The notes beneath the pieces are model-generated. The model was not told where the DNA came from. It did no database searches and was given only the letters and a program-made list of their open reading frames with translations. Source: Clostridium tunisiense TJ (GTDB lineage Bacteria; Bacillota; Clostridia; Clostridiales; Clostridiaceae). Taken from it: a stretch of DNA of 64,000 nucleotides. Location: assembly GCF_000300195.1 (NCBI RefSeq), contig NZ_AMQH01000006.1, positions 124,001 to 188,000 of the forward strand, written 5' to 3'. Each line of letters opens with the position of its first letter. Positions within the stretch are counted from its first letter, which is position 1. Position numbers and translations under genes: made by a program. Shown piece by piece: positions 7,899 through 17,808 of this stretch.

Positions 7899-9038
7899 TT
7901 ACTGATTGGACACCACTTCATCCACTCCAATATCTTCTTCAGCAATGATTAATACTTTAATCAAATACTTATCTTGTAACTTTTCAATTTTAGGGGTTAC
8001 TTCAATAATCTTTACTGATTTATCTAGGTTTAATCTTATTTTGTTTTCTAATTCCTTTGCTAAAACCTCAGGATCTGTTGGTTTCTCATTTTGATTTACC
8101 TCATAATAAACATCACTGTTAATTATTCCCCTATTGTTTTCTATTTTATCATAAAATTCAAAGTTATTTAATGAATTTTTAAGATAATATTTTTTATCCT
8201 TAAAGGTCACATAGTAATTTTTTAAAATCTTACCTGTTCTCACCTCTTCAACAGTGGTCATGGGCAATTCAGCAGTTTCCTCATAAAAAGTTCTAGCATA
8301 GACCTTACCTTCCGCCTTTATTGTATAAACCTTGCCTTCTTTCCCTTGTTCTCCCTTTACTAACAAATCCCCTTTTTTAACTATCTTACCTGGTTCTGTA
8401 ACTGCGGTCCCTGATGTGGTATATACCCTCTCTATAACTCCATCCATCTTAGCAACTATATTCCCTGTTAACTGTTGCTCCTTTATCTTAGGAGGTGCCT
8501 GTCTTTCTACAACTTCTATAGATAGCTTTGACCCTTCAATTCTTGCTTTAACCCACATAACTTCATCTGTATCTTTAACAATATTATCTTCAAGGTCCTC
8601 AACATTCAAGGTTGATTTTTTAATTCCTGGAGTTATACCATAGTTCTTAACTAACATTCTAAGTTCTAAAGGTGTTAAGTGATGTTTTGTTACTATTTCT
8701 ATTTTCCATATAAAACTACTTAAATAATATAATATACCAAAGAATACTAGTACTCCCCCTAGAAGGACTTTTCTTCCCCTTAGTTTTAATAATAAAAATG
8801 TAACTCCCCTTCTTTTCTCTATTTTAATTTTACTATGGGTCTTTCTCACTATCTCTTCTAATATTTTATAATCACAAAGTCTTATTTCTAGCGTCATTGA
8901 TGCCACATTATTCTTTTTTATGTTCTTTATTTGAACTTCATGCTTCCATAAATAATTTAATATTTTTTCAGGGTTTAAGGTTTGAACTTCTACTGTTATA
9001 TAACTTTTTCTGTATCTAGTTAAACTACTCATTATCAT
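7899..9038 (-). CDS. yqfD: Sporulation protein YqfD
   Basis: The ~379-aa protein has the YqfD family layout: an N-terminal cytoplasmic domain, one membrane segment near residues 90-110 (VLVFFGILYYLSSFIW) and a long extracytoplasmic part (LRMLVKNYGITPGIKKS). It is required for efficient sporulation in Bacillus, exact role unknown. The start overlaps the end of yqfC; two closely spaced ATG codons (9038 and 9032) are possible and neither has a strong ribosome-binding site, suggesting translational coupling to yqfC. Confidence 0.9.
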   Translation of the reverse strand: MIMSSLTRYRKSYITVEVQTLNPEKILNYLWKHEVQIKNIKKNNVASMTLEIRLCDYKILEEIVRKTHSKIKIEKRRGVTFLLLKLRGRKVLLGGVLVFFGILYYLSSFIWKIEIVTKHHLTPLELRMLVKNYGITPGIKKSTLNVEDLEDNIVKDTDEVMWVKARIEGSKLSIEVVERQAPPKIKEQQLTGNIVAKMDGVIERVYTTSGTAVTEPGKIVKKGDLLVKGEQGKEGKVYTIKAEGKVYARTFYEETAELPMTTVEEVRTGKILKNYYVTFKDKKYYLKNSLNNFEFYDKIENNRGIINSDVYYEVNQNEKPTDPEVLAKELENKIRLNLDKSVKIIEVTPKIEKLQDKYLIKVLIIAEEDIGVDEVVSNQ

Positions 9039-9309
9039 CAAATACAACAGACTTAAATCTACCGCTTAAAGCTATTGTACTTCCTCCTACAAAGATGATT
9101 TCAAAATTCTCCCCTGAAATATTAACTATTCCTATTGAAGTCCTAATTTTAATTTGACTTTCCCCAAAAAATATAACGCCTTTGTGATTCTCTATGGAAA
9201 TTTCACTATTTGATATTATGGTAACCTTAGGCAAGTCCAAAACCATCTCTCTAGGAAGATCTAGCTTGCCTATCACTGTTTCCTTTACTTTTCTCAATTT
9301 ATCACTCAA
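9025..9309 (-). CDS. yqfC: Sporulation protein YqfC
   Basis: This 94-aa protein matches the YqfC/YabP-like family: short beta-strand repeats with the patterns KVTIISNSEISIENHKG and GVIFFGESQIKIRT. I start at a TTG six bases after AGGTG; an upstream in-frame GTG overlaps this ribosome-binding site. It is the first gene of the yqfC-yqfD-pgpH-ybeY run and overlaps yqfD by 14 bp. The family is sporulation-associated, but its biochemical role is unknown. Confidence 0.88.
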   Translation of the reverse strand: MSDKLRKVKETVIGKLDLPREMVLDLPKVTIISNSEISIENHKGVIFFGESQIKIRTSIGIVNISGENFEIIFVGGSTIALSGRFKSVVFDDNE

Positions 9310-9564
9310 ACTTATCACCTCATCCTAATACTGTAACACTATAATTACTCTCTTAAATTTTATGATAAGGTTATAAGATAAATTACTGAAATAAAAGTAG
9401 AAGTTAAATTAATTTCTTTCAAAGGTATTCTAAAACTAAGGACCTAACTCTAGCCTGCAAAAATAGTCTTCAATTATGTAAAAGCTACTAATAAGATTTA
9501 AAAAGTATATTTATCTAAGTATTACAAAGATATACTTAGGTTACTAAATTTAAAAACAAAAACA

Positions 9565-9591
9565 AAGGAACTCAGATACTCTGAGTTCCTT
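9565..9591 (-). terminator. Intrinsic terminator of yqeY
   Basis: AAGGAACTCAGA-TAC-TCTGAGTTCCTT is a perfect 12-bp hairpin. The minus-strand product continues TTGTTTTTGTTTTT. It overlaps the yqeY stop codon. Confidence 0.9.
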
Positions 9592-10039
9592 ATTTATTCA
9601 AATATTCTTTAACTATTTGGCTTACTATTTTTCCATCTGCACGACCATTTACTTTCGGTCTAATGTCAGACATAATTTTTCCCATATCTTTCATGCTATT
9701 AGCGCCCAGTTTTTCCGCTGACTCAACAACAATTTGTCGAACTTCATCTTCAGTTAACTGCTTAGGAAGGTATTCTAACAAGATTTCAATTTCTGCAACA
9801 GCACTATCAACTAAATCTTGCCTATTTCCTTTTTCAAACTCTTGCATGGCATCTCGCCTTTGCTTGACTTCCTTAGCTAAAACCTCAATAATTTGATCAT
9901 CATTAAGACTTGAACCGTCGGCTTTTTCAGCCATTAGAATAGCAGCTTTAGCCATACTAATTACACTTGCCTTAAACTTTTCTTTTTGCTTAAGAGCATC
10001 TTTCCAGTCCTGTTGTAATCTCTCCTTAAGGGATGACAT
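9590..10039 (-). CDS. yqeY: GatB/YqeY domain protein
   Basis: This 149-aa protein is the free-standing YqeY domain, related to the tail of GatB, the tRNA-binding part of Asp/Glu-tRNA amidotransferase. Conserved features include SLKERLQQDWKDALK at the start and the C-terminal RPKVNGRADGKIVSQIVK. Function of the stand-alone protein is not established; a role with tRNA is inferred. It follows rpsU by 23 bp, an order that is common in Firmicutes. Confidence 0.93.
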   Translation of the reverse strand: MSSLKERLQQDWKDALKQKEKFKASVISMAKAAILMAEKADGSSLNDDQIIEVLAKEVKQRRDAMQEFEKGNRQDLVDSAVAEIEILLEYLPKQLTEDEVRQIVVESAEKLGANSMKDMGKIMSDIRPKVNGRADGKIVSQIVKEYLNK

Positions 10040-10062
10040 TATTCAACCTTCTTTCAAAAATT

Positions 10063-10239
10063 CTATTTGAATTTTCTCTTTCTTGCAGCTTCTGATTTTT
10101 TCTTTCTCTTAACACTTGGTTTCTCGTAATGTTCTCTCTTTCTTACTTCTGAAAGAACACCAGCTCTAGCACATTTCTTCTTAAATCTTCTTAATGCGTT
10201 CTCTAGTGATTCGTTTTCTCCAACCTTAATTTCTGACAT
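10063..10239 (-). CDS. rpsU: 30S ribosomal protein S21
   Basis: This short 58-codon gene encodes a highly basic protein that starts [20 protein letters not shown] and ends with a run of lysine and arginine ([15 protein letters not shown]). This is the normal length and sequence of S21, which sits in the small subunit and helps translation initiation. The ATG is preceded by GGAGGGAGG. A strong promoter lies about 80 bp upstream, and yqeY follows in the same transcript, ending at the 9565-9591 terminator. Confidence 0.95.
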   Translation of the reverse strand: MSEIKVGENESLENALRRFKKKCARAGVLSEVRKREHYEKPSVKRKKKSEAARKRKFK

Positions 10240-10317
10240 TTATATCCCTCCCTCCGCTAGCTCAATTCTAATTTAAATTAAAAGTAGCCAATGCGGGGCC
10301 TAAATAGCACAGTATCA

Positions 10318-10346
10318 ATTATACAGTCGGTATATCATATTGTCAA
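10318..10346 (-). promoter_or_regulatory. Consensus sigma-A promoter of rpsU-yqeY
   Basis: On the minus strand TTGACA and TATAAT are separated by exactly 17 bp. Both hexamers are perfect. The resulting leader is about 70 nt and contains GGCCCCGC, which could pair with the AGCGGAGG ribosome-binding site. Confidence 0.9.
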
Positions 10347-10353
10347 GAATTTC

Positions 10354-10698
10354 TTAACCTGGTGGCCACCCTAAATTTCTTCCACCTAATAGGTGGAAAT
10401 GTAAGTGTTCTACGGTTTGCCCTCCCTGGGTGCCGACATTTGTAACAACCCTATAACCATTGCTATCTACACCTAATTCTTTAGCTAGTTTTGCTGCTAT
10501 AGCAAATATATGACCTACCACTTCTGCGTTATCTTCATTAATCTCATTAACAGAGGTGATATGTTTTTTAGGAATTATAAGCACATGCACTGGTGCTGCT
10601 GGATTAATATCCCTAAAAGCTAATATTTTATCATCTTCATAAACTTTTGTGCAGGGTATTTCGTTGTTAATTATCTTACAAAAAATGCACATATTCAT
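10354..10698 (-). CDS. hinT: HIT family nucleotide hydrolase (HinT-like)
   Basis: This ~114-aa protein has the histidine triad EHLHFHLLGG near its C-terminus and the zinc-type N-terminus CIFCKIINNEIPC. HinT-type enzymes hydrolyse purine nucleoside phosphoramidates such as aminoacyl-AMP. Three nearby ATG codons are possible; I chose the second, six bases after GGAGG. It lies between mtaB and rpsU on the minus strand, with the rpsU promoter starting only 8 bp after its end. Confidence 0.93.
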   Translation of the reverse strand: MNMCIFCKIINNEIPCTKVYEDDKILAFRDINPAAPVHVLIIPKKHITSVNEINEDNAEVVGHIFAIAAKLAKELGVDSNGYRVVTNVGTQGGQTVEHLHFHLLGGRNLGWPPG

Positions 10699-10819
10699 CA
10701 TTCACCTCCATCCTACTTATTTTTTCAATAATTTACAATATTATTCTACAAAAAGAAATTTTTTCCTGCTGCTTGAACAAATAAACTTTAGAGATATACT
10801 TCCAAGGTAAAAATGTATT

Positions 10820-12121
10820 TTAAATTTCACCAATCATATTTTCACTTTCTACAGCTATAAGCTTTGTAGGTATTATTTTGCCTTTCAAATCTACTTCAGC
10901 ACTAGGAGTCATAACCTTAATATAGTTTGGAGTGTACCCAATATAATAATTTTCTCTTCCCTTTGCCTGTTCCTCGTAAAGTACATCCAATTTTCTATTT
11001 AAAAACTTTTCCATATACTCTTTTTCATTTTTGCTGTTAAGTTCTATAAGCTTATTGCTTCTTTGTTCTTTAATATTTCCATCTACCTGAAACTCCATTT
11101 CTGCAGCTTTAGTTCCACTTCTTGGACTATACTTAAAAACGTGCATTTTAGATAACTTAATATCACTTAAGAAGTTATAAGTTTCATTAAATTCTTTTTC
11201 CGTTTCTCCAGGAAAACCTACAATTATATCTGTAGTAATAGATACATCTGGCATATGTTTTCTTAGGTTTTCAACCACAACTTTATAATCCTCAGCAGTA
11301 TAGTGCCTATTCATTCTTTTTAACGTAGCATCACATCCACTTTGTAATGATAAATGGAAATGTGGACACATCTTTTTAAGCCCTACAATTTTTTCTATTA
11401 CCCCTTCAGAAAAGAAGGTAGGATCTATAGAACCTATTCTAATTCTCTCGATGCCTTCCACTTCATGGATTTCTTCTAAAACTTTAACTAAGGACCAATT
11501 TCCTTCTAAATCCACTCCATAGGAAGCTGTATGTACTCCTGATAAGATAATTTCCTTGAATCCATTCTTAGCAAGTTCTTTTACTTCACCAATTATTTTC
11601 TCAGGGTCCTTACTACACACTGCACCTCTTGCAAAGGGAATTAAGCAATAAGAGCAAAATCTATTGCAGCCATCTTGTATTTTTAAGAAGGCTCTTGTCT
11701 TATCTTGATACTCTTCAATAGATAACTCTTCAAACTCTTTATTTTTAAGCACATCGCTAACTTCTACTACTTGCTTTCTTTCTTCTCTTGCTCTATTAAC
11801 CCAGTATACTATGTCCCCTTTGTTTCTACTTCCTAAAACTACATCTACTCCCGGAATTTGCGAAATTTCCTCTGATGCAATTTGAGAATAACATCCTACT
11901 ACAGCTACAATAGCCTCGGGATTTTTTCGTCTTGCTCTACTAATCATTTGACGAGATTTTTTATCTCCCATGTTAGTAACTGTACAAGTATTTATTACAT
12001 AAACATCTGAAAATTCATCAAAGGCTGCAACTTCATAGCCTTCCTTTATAAATTTCTCAGTCATAGCTTCTGATTCATATACGTTCACTCTACATCCTAA
12101 TGTAGCAAAAGCAACTTTCAT
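10820..12121 (-). CDS. mtaB: tRNA t6A37 methylthiotransferase MtaB
   Basis: MtaB is a radical SAM enzyme with two iron-sulfur clusters that converts t6A to ms2t6A at position 37 of tRNAs. The 433-aa protein has the N-terminal MTTase domain cysteines (LGCRVN, NTCTVTN, VGCYSQ), the radical SAM motif CNRFCSYC and a C-terminal TRAM domain. LGCRVN rather than the MiaB-type motif supports MtaB. It overlaps the end of rsmE by one base (TAATG), so the two are translationally coupled. Confidence 0.94.
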   Translation of the reverse strand: MKVAFATLGCRVNVYESEAMTEKFIKEGYEVAAFDEFSDVYVINTCTVTNMGDKKSRQMISRARRKNPEAIVAVVGCYSQIASEEISQIPGVDVVLGSRNKGDIVYWVNRAREERKQVVEVSDVLKNKEFEELSIEEYQDKTRAFLKIQDGCNRFCSYCLIPFARGAVCSKDPEKIIGEVKELAKNGFKEIILSGVHTASYGVDLEGNWSLVKVLEEIHEVEGIERIRIGSIDPTFFSEGVIEKIVGLKKMCPHFHLSLQSGCDATLKRMNRHYTAEDYKVVVENLRKHMPDVSITTDIIVGFPGETEKEFNETYNFLSDIKLSKMHVFKYSPRSGTKAAEMEFQVDGNIKEQRSNKLIELNSKNEKEYMEKFLNRKLDVLYEEQAKGRENYYIGYTPNYIKVMTPSAEVDLKGKIIPTKLIAVESENMIGEI

Positions 12122-12873
12122 TATATATTTCCTCCTAAATCTCCTAATTCATACATTAGAAGGCTTAGTGCAGTGAATCCCGCTGTTTCTGTTCTTAGTA
12201 TTCTTGGCCCTAAGGTTACTATATAAGCTCCTAGGTCCTTAAAACTTTGGATTTCACTTTCCTCAAAGCCTCCCTCAGGTCCTATTATTATAGCTACATC
12301 TTTAATTTCCTTATTCCTAACTTCATTAACTACGTATCTTATCCCTTGTCCCTGTGCATTTTCATAAGGAACTATAATTAAATCATATTCCTTTAAATCT
12401 TGAAGTAACTCCTCAAACTCAATAGGTGTGTTGATAATTGGAATCAAGCTCCTTTTGCTTTGTTTGCAGGCTTCTAAAGCTATCCTATTCCACCTATCCA
12501 CCTTTTTGAATTCTGAAAGCTCACTTTTCACAACCACTCTTTCAGTGATTATTGGGGTAATTTTAGAAATTCCAAGTTCAGTACATTTTTGAACAATTAA
12601 ATCCATCTTTGCAGACTTTGGCATTCCCTGGTAAAGATGCACCTTTAAATTGCTTTCATTGTTAAGTTCAACCTTCTCTAAAAGCTTCACCTTAACTTCT
12701 TTTTTATTAACGTCCTGAACTTCCCCTAGATACTCAGTACCTTCTCCATCATTTATGTTAATTTTATCTCCACTTTCAAGTCTCAAAACCTTGTAAATAT
12801 GCTTAACGTCTTCCCCTTCAATGATGCAGTTATCACCATGGATATTTTCCTTTAATATAAAAAACTTATGCAT
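12121..12873 (-). CDS. rsmE: 16S rRNA m3U1498 methyltransferase RsmE
   Basis: RsmE methylates U1498 of 16S rRNA using SAM. The 250-aa protein has a PUA-like N-terminal domain and a SPOUT fold with a trefoil knot: IIGPEGGFEESEI and LGPRILRTETAGFTAL. I start at MHKFFILKEN, which fits family length; the frame is open 11 codons further upstream to a TTG. A TAGGAG site lies 10 nt before the ATG. It is probably co-transcribed with prmA and mtaB. Confidence 0.94.
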   Translation of the reverse strand: MHKFFILKENIHGDNCIIEGEDVKHIYKVLRLESGDKININDGEGTEYLGEVQDVNKKEVKVKLLEKVELNNESNLKVHLYQGMPKSAKMDLIVQKCTELGISKITPIITERVVVKSELSEFKKVDRWNRIALEACKQSKRSLIPIINTPIEFEELLQDLKEYDLIIVPYENAQGQGIRYVVNEVRNKEIKDVAIIIGPEGGFEESEIQSFKDLGAYIVTLGPRILRTETAGFTALSLLMYELGDLGGNI

Positions 12874-13074
12874 AGATGTAATACTCCTATCCTTATAAAG
12901 TATCAATTATATCAGAAACTTCTTTCATTGATTATTGTAATTTTAAAGAGCTAAAATTAAGATTATTATATACTTCTTATTAGGTTAGCTCTCTAAAAAC
13001 ATCTTAAATAATAAACATACCCATTTAAAATAGAGAATTTGGAAATGCATTTAAATTATTCTTCCAAAATGTAA

Positions 13075-14010
13075 TTAAAGTCTAGAAATTATGCAAACCC
13101 ATTCCCCATCTTCCATTACATCCATAACTTCAAAGCCACACTTCTCTAGCTTTTCAACTACAGCTTTTCTCTTCTCTAAAATAATTCCTGAGGCTATAAA
13201 GTATCCACCTTCTTTTATAAAGTCCTTTACGCCCTCAGCTAAGAACATTATTACATCAGCAATGATGTTAGCAACTACAATATCAGCTTTTCCTTCAACT
13301 ACTTCCATTAAGTCTCCATAAAGAATTTCAATATTGTTTAAGTTGTTAAAGGATATGTTATTCTTTGCAGAATCCACAGCTACTGGATCTAAGTCTACTC
13401 CTATTACTTTCTCTGCTCCAAGCTTTGCAGCAGAAATAGCTAGAATTCCTGACCCTGTTCCTATATCAAATACCGTAGAATTTGGCTTAACATGCTTTTC
13501 TAGGGCCTGTATGCACATTCTTGTAGTTTCATGAGTACCTGTTCCAAAAGCCATACCAGGATCTAATTCTACAATTAGTTCCTCTTCTTTCACATCATAG
13601 GTTTCCCAGATTGGCTTAACAACAATTTTCTCCCCAACCTTAGTTGGTTTATAATATTTCTTCCAGTTGTTTTCCCATTGCTCCTCGTTAACCTTTGTTA
13701 CCGTAACAATACCTTCACCTTTAGCAAATCCGAATTCAGGTAACTTCTCTACACTATCCTTTATATACTGAAAATACTCAGGGAAATTCTCATCTTCCTT
13801 AAAATACCCCTTAACTACTGCGCCCTCTTTTATGTTAAGAATAGTTTCATCAAAGTAATCCCAATCACCAGGATTTCTCTTTTTAAATTCTACATCTTCT
13901 GAATCTTCTATAGAAACCCCTTTTACTCCTGTGTTATAAAAGAATCCCGACACCGCTTCTGTTGCTTCACTACTTGTAACTACAGTTACCTCTACCCAAT
14001 TTTTATCCAT
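13075..14010 (-). CDS. prmA: Ribosomal protein L11 methyltransferase PrmA
   Basis: PrmA trimethylates several lysines and the N-terminus of L11. The 311-aa protein has the class I SAM site [13 protein letters not shown], the substrate signature [14 protein letters not shown] and the NIIADVI motif. Length and start ([13 protein letters not shown] with a GGAGG-like site) are typical. The dnaJ-prmA-rsmE-mtaB order following dnaK is conserved in Firmicutes. Confidence 0.95.
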   Translation of the reverse strand: MDKNWVEVTVVTSSEATEAVSGFFYNTGVKGVSIEDSEDVEFKKRNPGDWDYFDETILNIKEGAVVKGYFKEDENFPEYFQYIKDSVEKLPEFGFAKGEGIVTVTKVNEEQWENNWKKYYKPTKVGEKIVVKPIWETYDVKEEELIVELDPGMAFGTGTHETTRMCIQALEKHVKPNSTVFDIGTGSGILAISAAKLGAEKVIGVDLDPVAVDSAKNNISFNNLNNIEILYGDLMEVVEGKADIVVANIIADVIMFLAEGVKDFIKEGGYFIASGIILEKRKAVVEKLEKCGFEVMDVMEDGEWVCIISRL

Positions 14011-14407
14011 TTATTTGCCTCCATTTATATTAAAGTTTTATTTACAATATATATCTTCCAGTAATGAAAATACATTTTAATAATCATTAGATAATCTTAA
14101 AATCTAAATTGCAAAGCGTAAACTTAATTTCAATATCTATATAATATTATTATCCTTTCCAATTAGAAAATTTCTATATAGATAGAACCAAAATTAAGAC
14201 TTAACTTGCAAATTACTCCTACCTTGGTTTTCTTAAGGTTTTTTAAAGGTGAATAAGCTAAAATTTCATCGTAGAAACCTATATAGGTAATTAAATTTCC
14301 ATTAAGTCTCCTTAAGTTGCACCCTATAATGTAAGTATTTTAGTAACTTTCATTCAAGTTATTATTATAGATTTAATTAATAATTAAATCAACCTATATA
14401 TAAATAA
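14011..14407. other. Noncoding region upstream of prmA
   Basis: About 400 bp without a supported gene. It holds copy B of the 45-bp repeat (14199-14243) and, just upstream, an inverted pair ATCTATATA / TATATAGAT (about 14135 and 14175). A CTTAAGG at about 14232 is mirrored by CCTTAAG near 14310. No clear promoter for prmA was identified. Confidence 0.5.
14199..14243 (+). repeat. Dispersed intergenic repeat, copy B
   Basis: This block aligns gaplessly with copy A at 1266-1310 (38 of 45 bases identical). It is in the plus orientation while the flanking genes are on the minus strand, as for copy A. The conserved ends are ACTTAACTTGCA and CTTAAGGTTTTT. Confidence 0.5.
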
Positions 14408-14437
14408 AGATAGTGCCCTAAGTTTAAGGCACTATCT
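14408..14437 (-). terminator. Terminator after dnaJ
   Basis: AGATAGTGCC / GGCACTATCT is a perfect 10-bp stem with a 10-nt loop, about 85 bp downstream of the dnaJ stop. On the minus strand it is followed by TTTATTTATATA. Confidence 0.75.
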
Positions 14438-14520
14438 AACTTTAATAATATTTAATATTATTATAACTAACATTATTATTTAGGCATTTGAAAATGCCTT
14501 AACTTTAAACTCAACAAGTT

Positions 14521-15645
14521 TTACTTTTTAAACAAATCCTTAAAAGATTTTTTATGATCTTCAGAACCTTCGAACTGTTCACCACTTGCTTCCATAAACA
14601 TTCTTAAAGCTTCTTTTTGTTTATCATTTATTGCTTTAGGAACATCCACTATTACTTTCACATAATGGTCTCCTCTACCGGCAGAATTAACTCTTGGTAC
14701 CCCTTTGCCTTTTAATCTAAATACAGTTCCTGGCTGAGTTCCTGCTGGAACCTTATAAGTTACATCTCCATCTACAGTTGGAACTTTAATTTCCGTTCCA
14801 AGGGTAGCCTTAGCAAAGCTTACATGTGTTTCCATATGAATATCAAAACCCTGACGTTTAAAGGTCTTGTGTGGAGCCACTCTTATATTTATATATAAAT
14901 CTCCTGGAGGTCCACCATTTTCTCCTGCCTCTCCTTGTCCTCTAAGAGGCATTACATTTCCTGTGTCAACTCCTGCTGGAATGTTAATGCTTACTTTTCT
15001 TGTTTTTCTTTCTTTTCCTGTACCACGACAAGTTTGGCATGGACTATCTATAGTTTTACCTTTTCCTCCACACACATCACAGGTTGTTTGTGTAGCGATA
15101 GTGCCTAATGGAGTACTTCTAGTAACTCTAATTTGTCCAGTTCCACCACATTTTGAACACGTATTTGCTGAAGTTCCTGGTTTTGCTCCAGTACCAGAAC
15201 AAGTTTCGCATTTTTCTCTTCTTGTTACAGATATTTCTCTCTCACAGCCAAATACTGCTTCTTCAAAGGTTAAATTTAGGTTATATTCTAAATCAGCACC
15301 TTTTCTTGGAGCGTTCTTGCTTCTTGAACCTCCACCACCAAATAAATCGCTAAATATATCACCAAAGCCTCCAAAGCCTCCGAAGCCTCCTCCAAAGTCA
15401 AAACCATCAAAACCTTGCCCATTGAAGTCTGCTGTTCCGTACTGGTCATATCTTTGTCTTTTTTCAGAGTCTGATAGAACTTGATACGCTTCATTAATTT
15501 CCTTAAATTTTTCTTCTGCTTCTTTATTATCTGGGTTTCTATCTGGATGATATTTTAGGGCTGCCTTTTTAAAGGCCCTTTTTATGTCCTCTTCACTAGC
15601 ATTTTTATCTAACCCAAGCACTTCATAGTAATCTTTATTAGCCAT
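14521..15645 (-). CDS. dnaJ: Chaperone DnaJ (Hsp40)
   Basis: DnaJ stimulates the ATPase of DnaK and delivers unfolded substrates. The 374-aa protein has the J domain with YHPDRNPDN, a Gly/Phe-rich segment ([14 protein letters not shown]), four CxxCxGxG zinc repeats in the middle, and the C-terminal substrate-binding domain. It is the last gene of the hrcA-grpE-dnaK-dnaJ heat-shock cluster. A 290-bp gap with a hairpin separates it from dnaK, so expression may be partly reduced relative to dnaK. Confidence 0.97.
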   Translation of the reverse strand: MANKDYYEVLGLDKNASEEDIKRAFKKAALKYHPDRNPDNKEAEEKFKEINEAYQVLSDSEKRQRYDQYGTADFNGQGFDGFDFGGGFGGFGGFGDIFSDLFGGGGSRSKNAPRKGADLEYNLNLTFEEAVFGCEREISVTRREKCETCSGTGAKPGTSANTCSKCGGTGQIRVTRSTPLGTIATQTTCDVCGGKGKTIDSPCQTCRGTGKERKTRKVSINIPAGVDTGNVMPLRGQGEAGENGGPPGDLYINIRVAPHKTFKRQGFDIHMETHVSFAKATLGTEIKVPTVDGDVTYKVPAGTQPGTVFRLKGKGVPRVNSAGRGDHYVKVIVDVPKAINDKQKEALRMFMEASGEQFEGSEDHKKSFKDLFKK

Positions 15646-15762
15646 ATTTGTTCCTCACCACCTATTTTTCTCTGTTTTATATGATAAGACATATTGGGTA
15701 TAAATTCAACTGTTTATATCACACTTTCATGGTTTCGGCAAAAACTGCCTCCATACTCAAAT

Positions 15763-15795
15763 TAAACTAGTAAGGGATTAACCCTTACTAGTTTA
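15763..15795 (-). terminator. Hairpin between dnaK and dnaJ
   Basis: TAAACTAGTAAGGG / CCCTTACTAGTTTA forms a perfect 14-bp stem with a 5-nt loop. It may be an attenuating terminator or an RNA-processing signal inside the dnaK operon. The following T-run is weak. Confidence 0.6.
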
Positions 15796-15938
15796 GTTAA
15801 TTAATGAATCACAAGATTTTCTTTATCAGGTTATAAGCAAGGTTTATTCCTTAAAAATTAAGGTTTCTAGGGACTTTAGCCTTCTTATTAGTGCTGATAA
15901 AAGTTTACTAGTCACATACCGTCAAAGCTGTGATTGTA

Positions 15939-17789
15939 TTAGTCTACTTTGAAATCAGCATCTACTACGTTGTCATCTTGAGGTCCGTTGTTTGTAGCGC
16001 CTTGTGCTCCGCCCATATTGTTTGGATCGAAACCTTCTGCTCCACCTTGTGCACCCTCAGTTTGATATATCTTAGAAGATACTGCATAGAATTCTTGAGT
16101 TAATTCTTCAGTAGCCTTTTTAATAGCTTCTAAATCTTCGCCATCTTTTATTTTCTTTAACGCTTCAACTTTATCATTTATCTTAGCTTTATCTTCAGCA
16201 GAAACTTTTTCTCCAAGTTCAGTTAAAGTTTTTTCTGTTTGATAAACAAGTTGATCCGCATTGTTTTTAGTTTCTATAGATTCTTTTCTCTTCTTATCTT
16301 CATCAGCAAATCTCTCTGCCTCGTTAACAGCCTTTTGAATTTCATCTTCACTTAGGTTAGTTGAAGCAGTAATAGTGATGTTTGCTTCTTTTCCTGTTCC
16401 TTTATCTTTAGCAGAAACTTTTACTATACCGTTAGCATCGATGTCAAAAGTAACTTCAATTTGTGGAATTCCTCTTGGAGCTGGTGCAATTCCTGAAAGA
16501 GTAAATCTTCCAAGAGTTTTGTTATCAGCAGCCATTTGTCTTTCCCCTTGAACAACATTGATTTCAACAGAAGTTTGACCATCTGCTGCTGTTGAGAAGA
16601 TTTGGCTTTTCTTAGTTGGAATAGTTGTATTTCTTTCTATTAATGGAGTTGCAATTCCTCCCATAGTTTCAATACCTAAAGTTAATGGAGTAACGTCTAA
16701 TAATAATACGTCTTTAACATCTCCAGTTAATACTCCAGCTTGGATTGCTGCTCCTGCTGCAACGCACTCGTCTGGATTAACTCCTTTTGATGGTTCTTTT
16801 CCAGTGAAGTTTTTAACTGCTTCTTGTACTGCTGGAATTCTTGTAGAACCTCCAACTAAAACAATTTTATCTATTTCACCAATGGAGTAACCAGCATCTT
16901 GTAGTGCCTTTCTCATTGGCTCTATTGTTCTTTGTACTAAATCATGAGTTAACTCATTAAATTTAGCTCTAGTTAAGTTTAAATCAATGTGTTTTGGACC
17001 AGTTGCATCAGCAGTGATGAATGGTAAGTTAATGTTTGTTTGCATTGAAGATGATAATTCAATCTTAGCTTTTTCAGCAGCTTCTTTTAATCTTTGAAGT
17101 GCCATTTTATCATTTCTTAAATCTATACCATTTTCTGCTTTGAAAGTATCAGCAATATAATCCATTACTTTTTGGTCAAAGTCATCTCCACCAAGTTTTG
17201 TATCTCCATTAGTAGATTTAACCTCGAATACTCCATCACCAAGTTCTAGGATAGATACGTCAAAAGTACCTCCACCTAAGTCATAAACAAATATTTTTTG
17301 GTTTGTATCCATTTTATCAAGACCATAAGCAAGTGATGCTGCTGTTGGCTCGTTGATTATTCTCTTAACCTCAAGACCGGCTATTCTTCCTGCGTCTTTA
17401 GTTGCTTGTCTTTGGCTATCGTTAAAGTATGCAGGAACTGTGATAACAGCTTCTGTAACTGTTTCTCCAAGGTATGCTTCTGCATCTGCTTTAATTTTTT
17501 GAAGTACCATTGCTGATATTTCTTGTGGGCCATATTCTTTCCCATCTATATTTACCTTGTGGTTTGTTCCCATGTGTCTTTTTATTGACATTATAGTTTT
17601 TTCAGGATTTGTAATTGCTTGTCTTTTTGCTACTTGACCTACTAGTCTTTCACCATTTGCTAAGAAAGATACTACTGATGGAGTAGTTCTAGCGCCTTCA
17701 GCGTTAGGTATGATTACTACATCTCCACCTTCCATTACAGCAACACAAGAGTTAGTTGTTCCTAAGTCAATTCCTATTACTTTTCCCAT
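15939..17789 (-). CDS. dnaK: Chaperone DnaK (Hsp70)
   Basis: The 616-aa protein begins [18 protein letters not shown] and has the phosphate-binding and signature motifs of Hsp70 ([28 protein letters not shown]). A Gly/Asn-rich linker leads to the conserved acidic tail VVDADFKVD. DnaK binds exposed hydrophobic segments in an ATP-driven cycle with DnaJ and GrpE. The spacing of 19 bp from grpE suggests one transcript driven by the CIRCE-controlled promoter upstream of hrcA. Confidence 0.98.
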   Translation of the reverse strand: MGKVIGIDLGTTNSCVAVMEGGDVVIIPNAEGARTTPSVVSFLANGERLVGQVAKRQAITNPEKTIMSIKRHMGTNHKVNIDGKEYGPQEISAMVLQKIKADAEAYLGETVTEAVITVPAYFNDSQRQATKDAGRIAGLEVKRIINEPTAASLAYGLDKMDTNQKIFVYDLGGGTFDVSILELGDGVFEVKSTNGDTKLGGDDFDQKVMDYIADTFKAENGIDLRNDKMALQRLKEAAEKAKIELSSSMQTNINLPFITADATGPKHIDLNLTRAKFNELTHDLVQRTIEPMRKALQDAGYSIGEIDKIVLVGGSTRIPAVQEAVKNFTGKEPSKGVNPDECVAAGAAIQAGVLTGDVKDVLLLDVTPLTLGIETMGGIATPLIERNTTIPTKKSQIFSTAADGQTSVEINVVQGERQMAADNKTLGRFTLSGIAPAPRGIPQIEVTFDIDANGIVKVSAKDKGTGKEANITITASTNLSEDEIQKAVNEAERFADEDKKRKESIETKNNADQLVYQTEKTLTELGEKVSAEDKAKINDKVEALKKIKDGEDLEAIKKATEELTQEFYAVSSKIYQTEGAQGGAEGFDPNNMGGAQGATNNGPQDDNVVDADFKVD

Positions 17790-17808
17790 ATTAATTTACC
17801 TCCTAAAG

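Noticed and set aside
14867..15484. A 205-codon plus-strand frame opposite dnaJ, proline-rich
   Set aside because: The proline runs are the reverse complement of the Gly-rich segment of DnaJ. No independent evidence.
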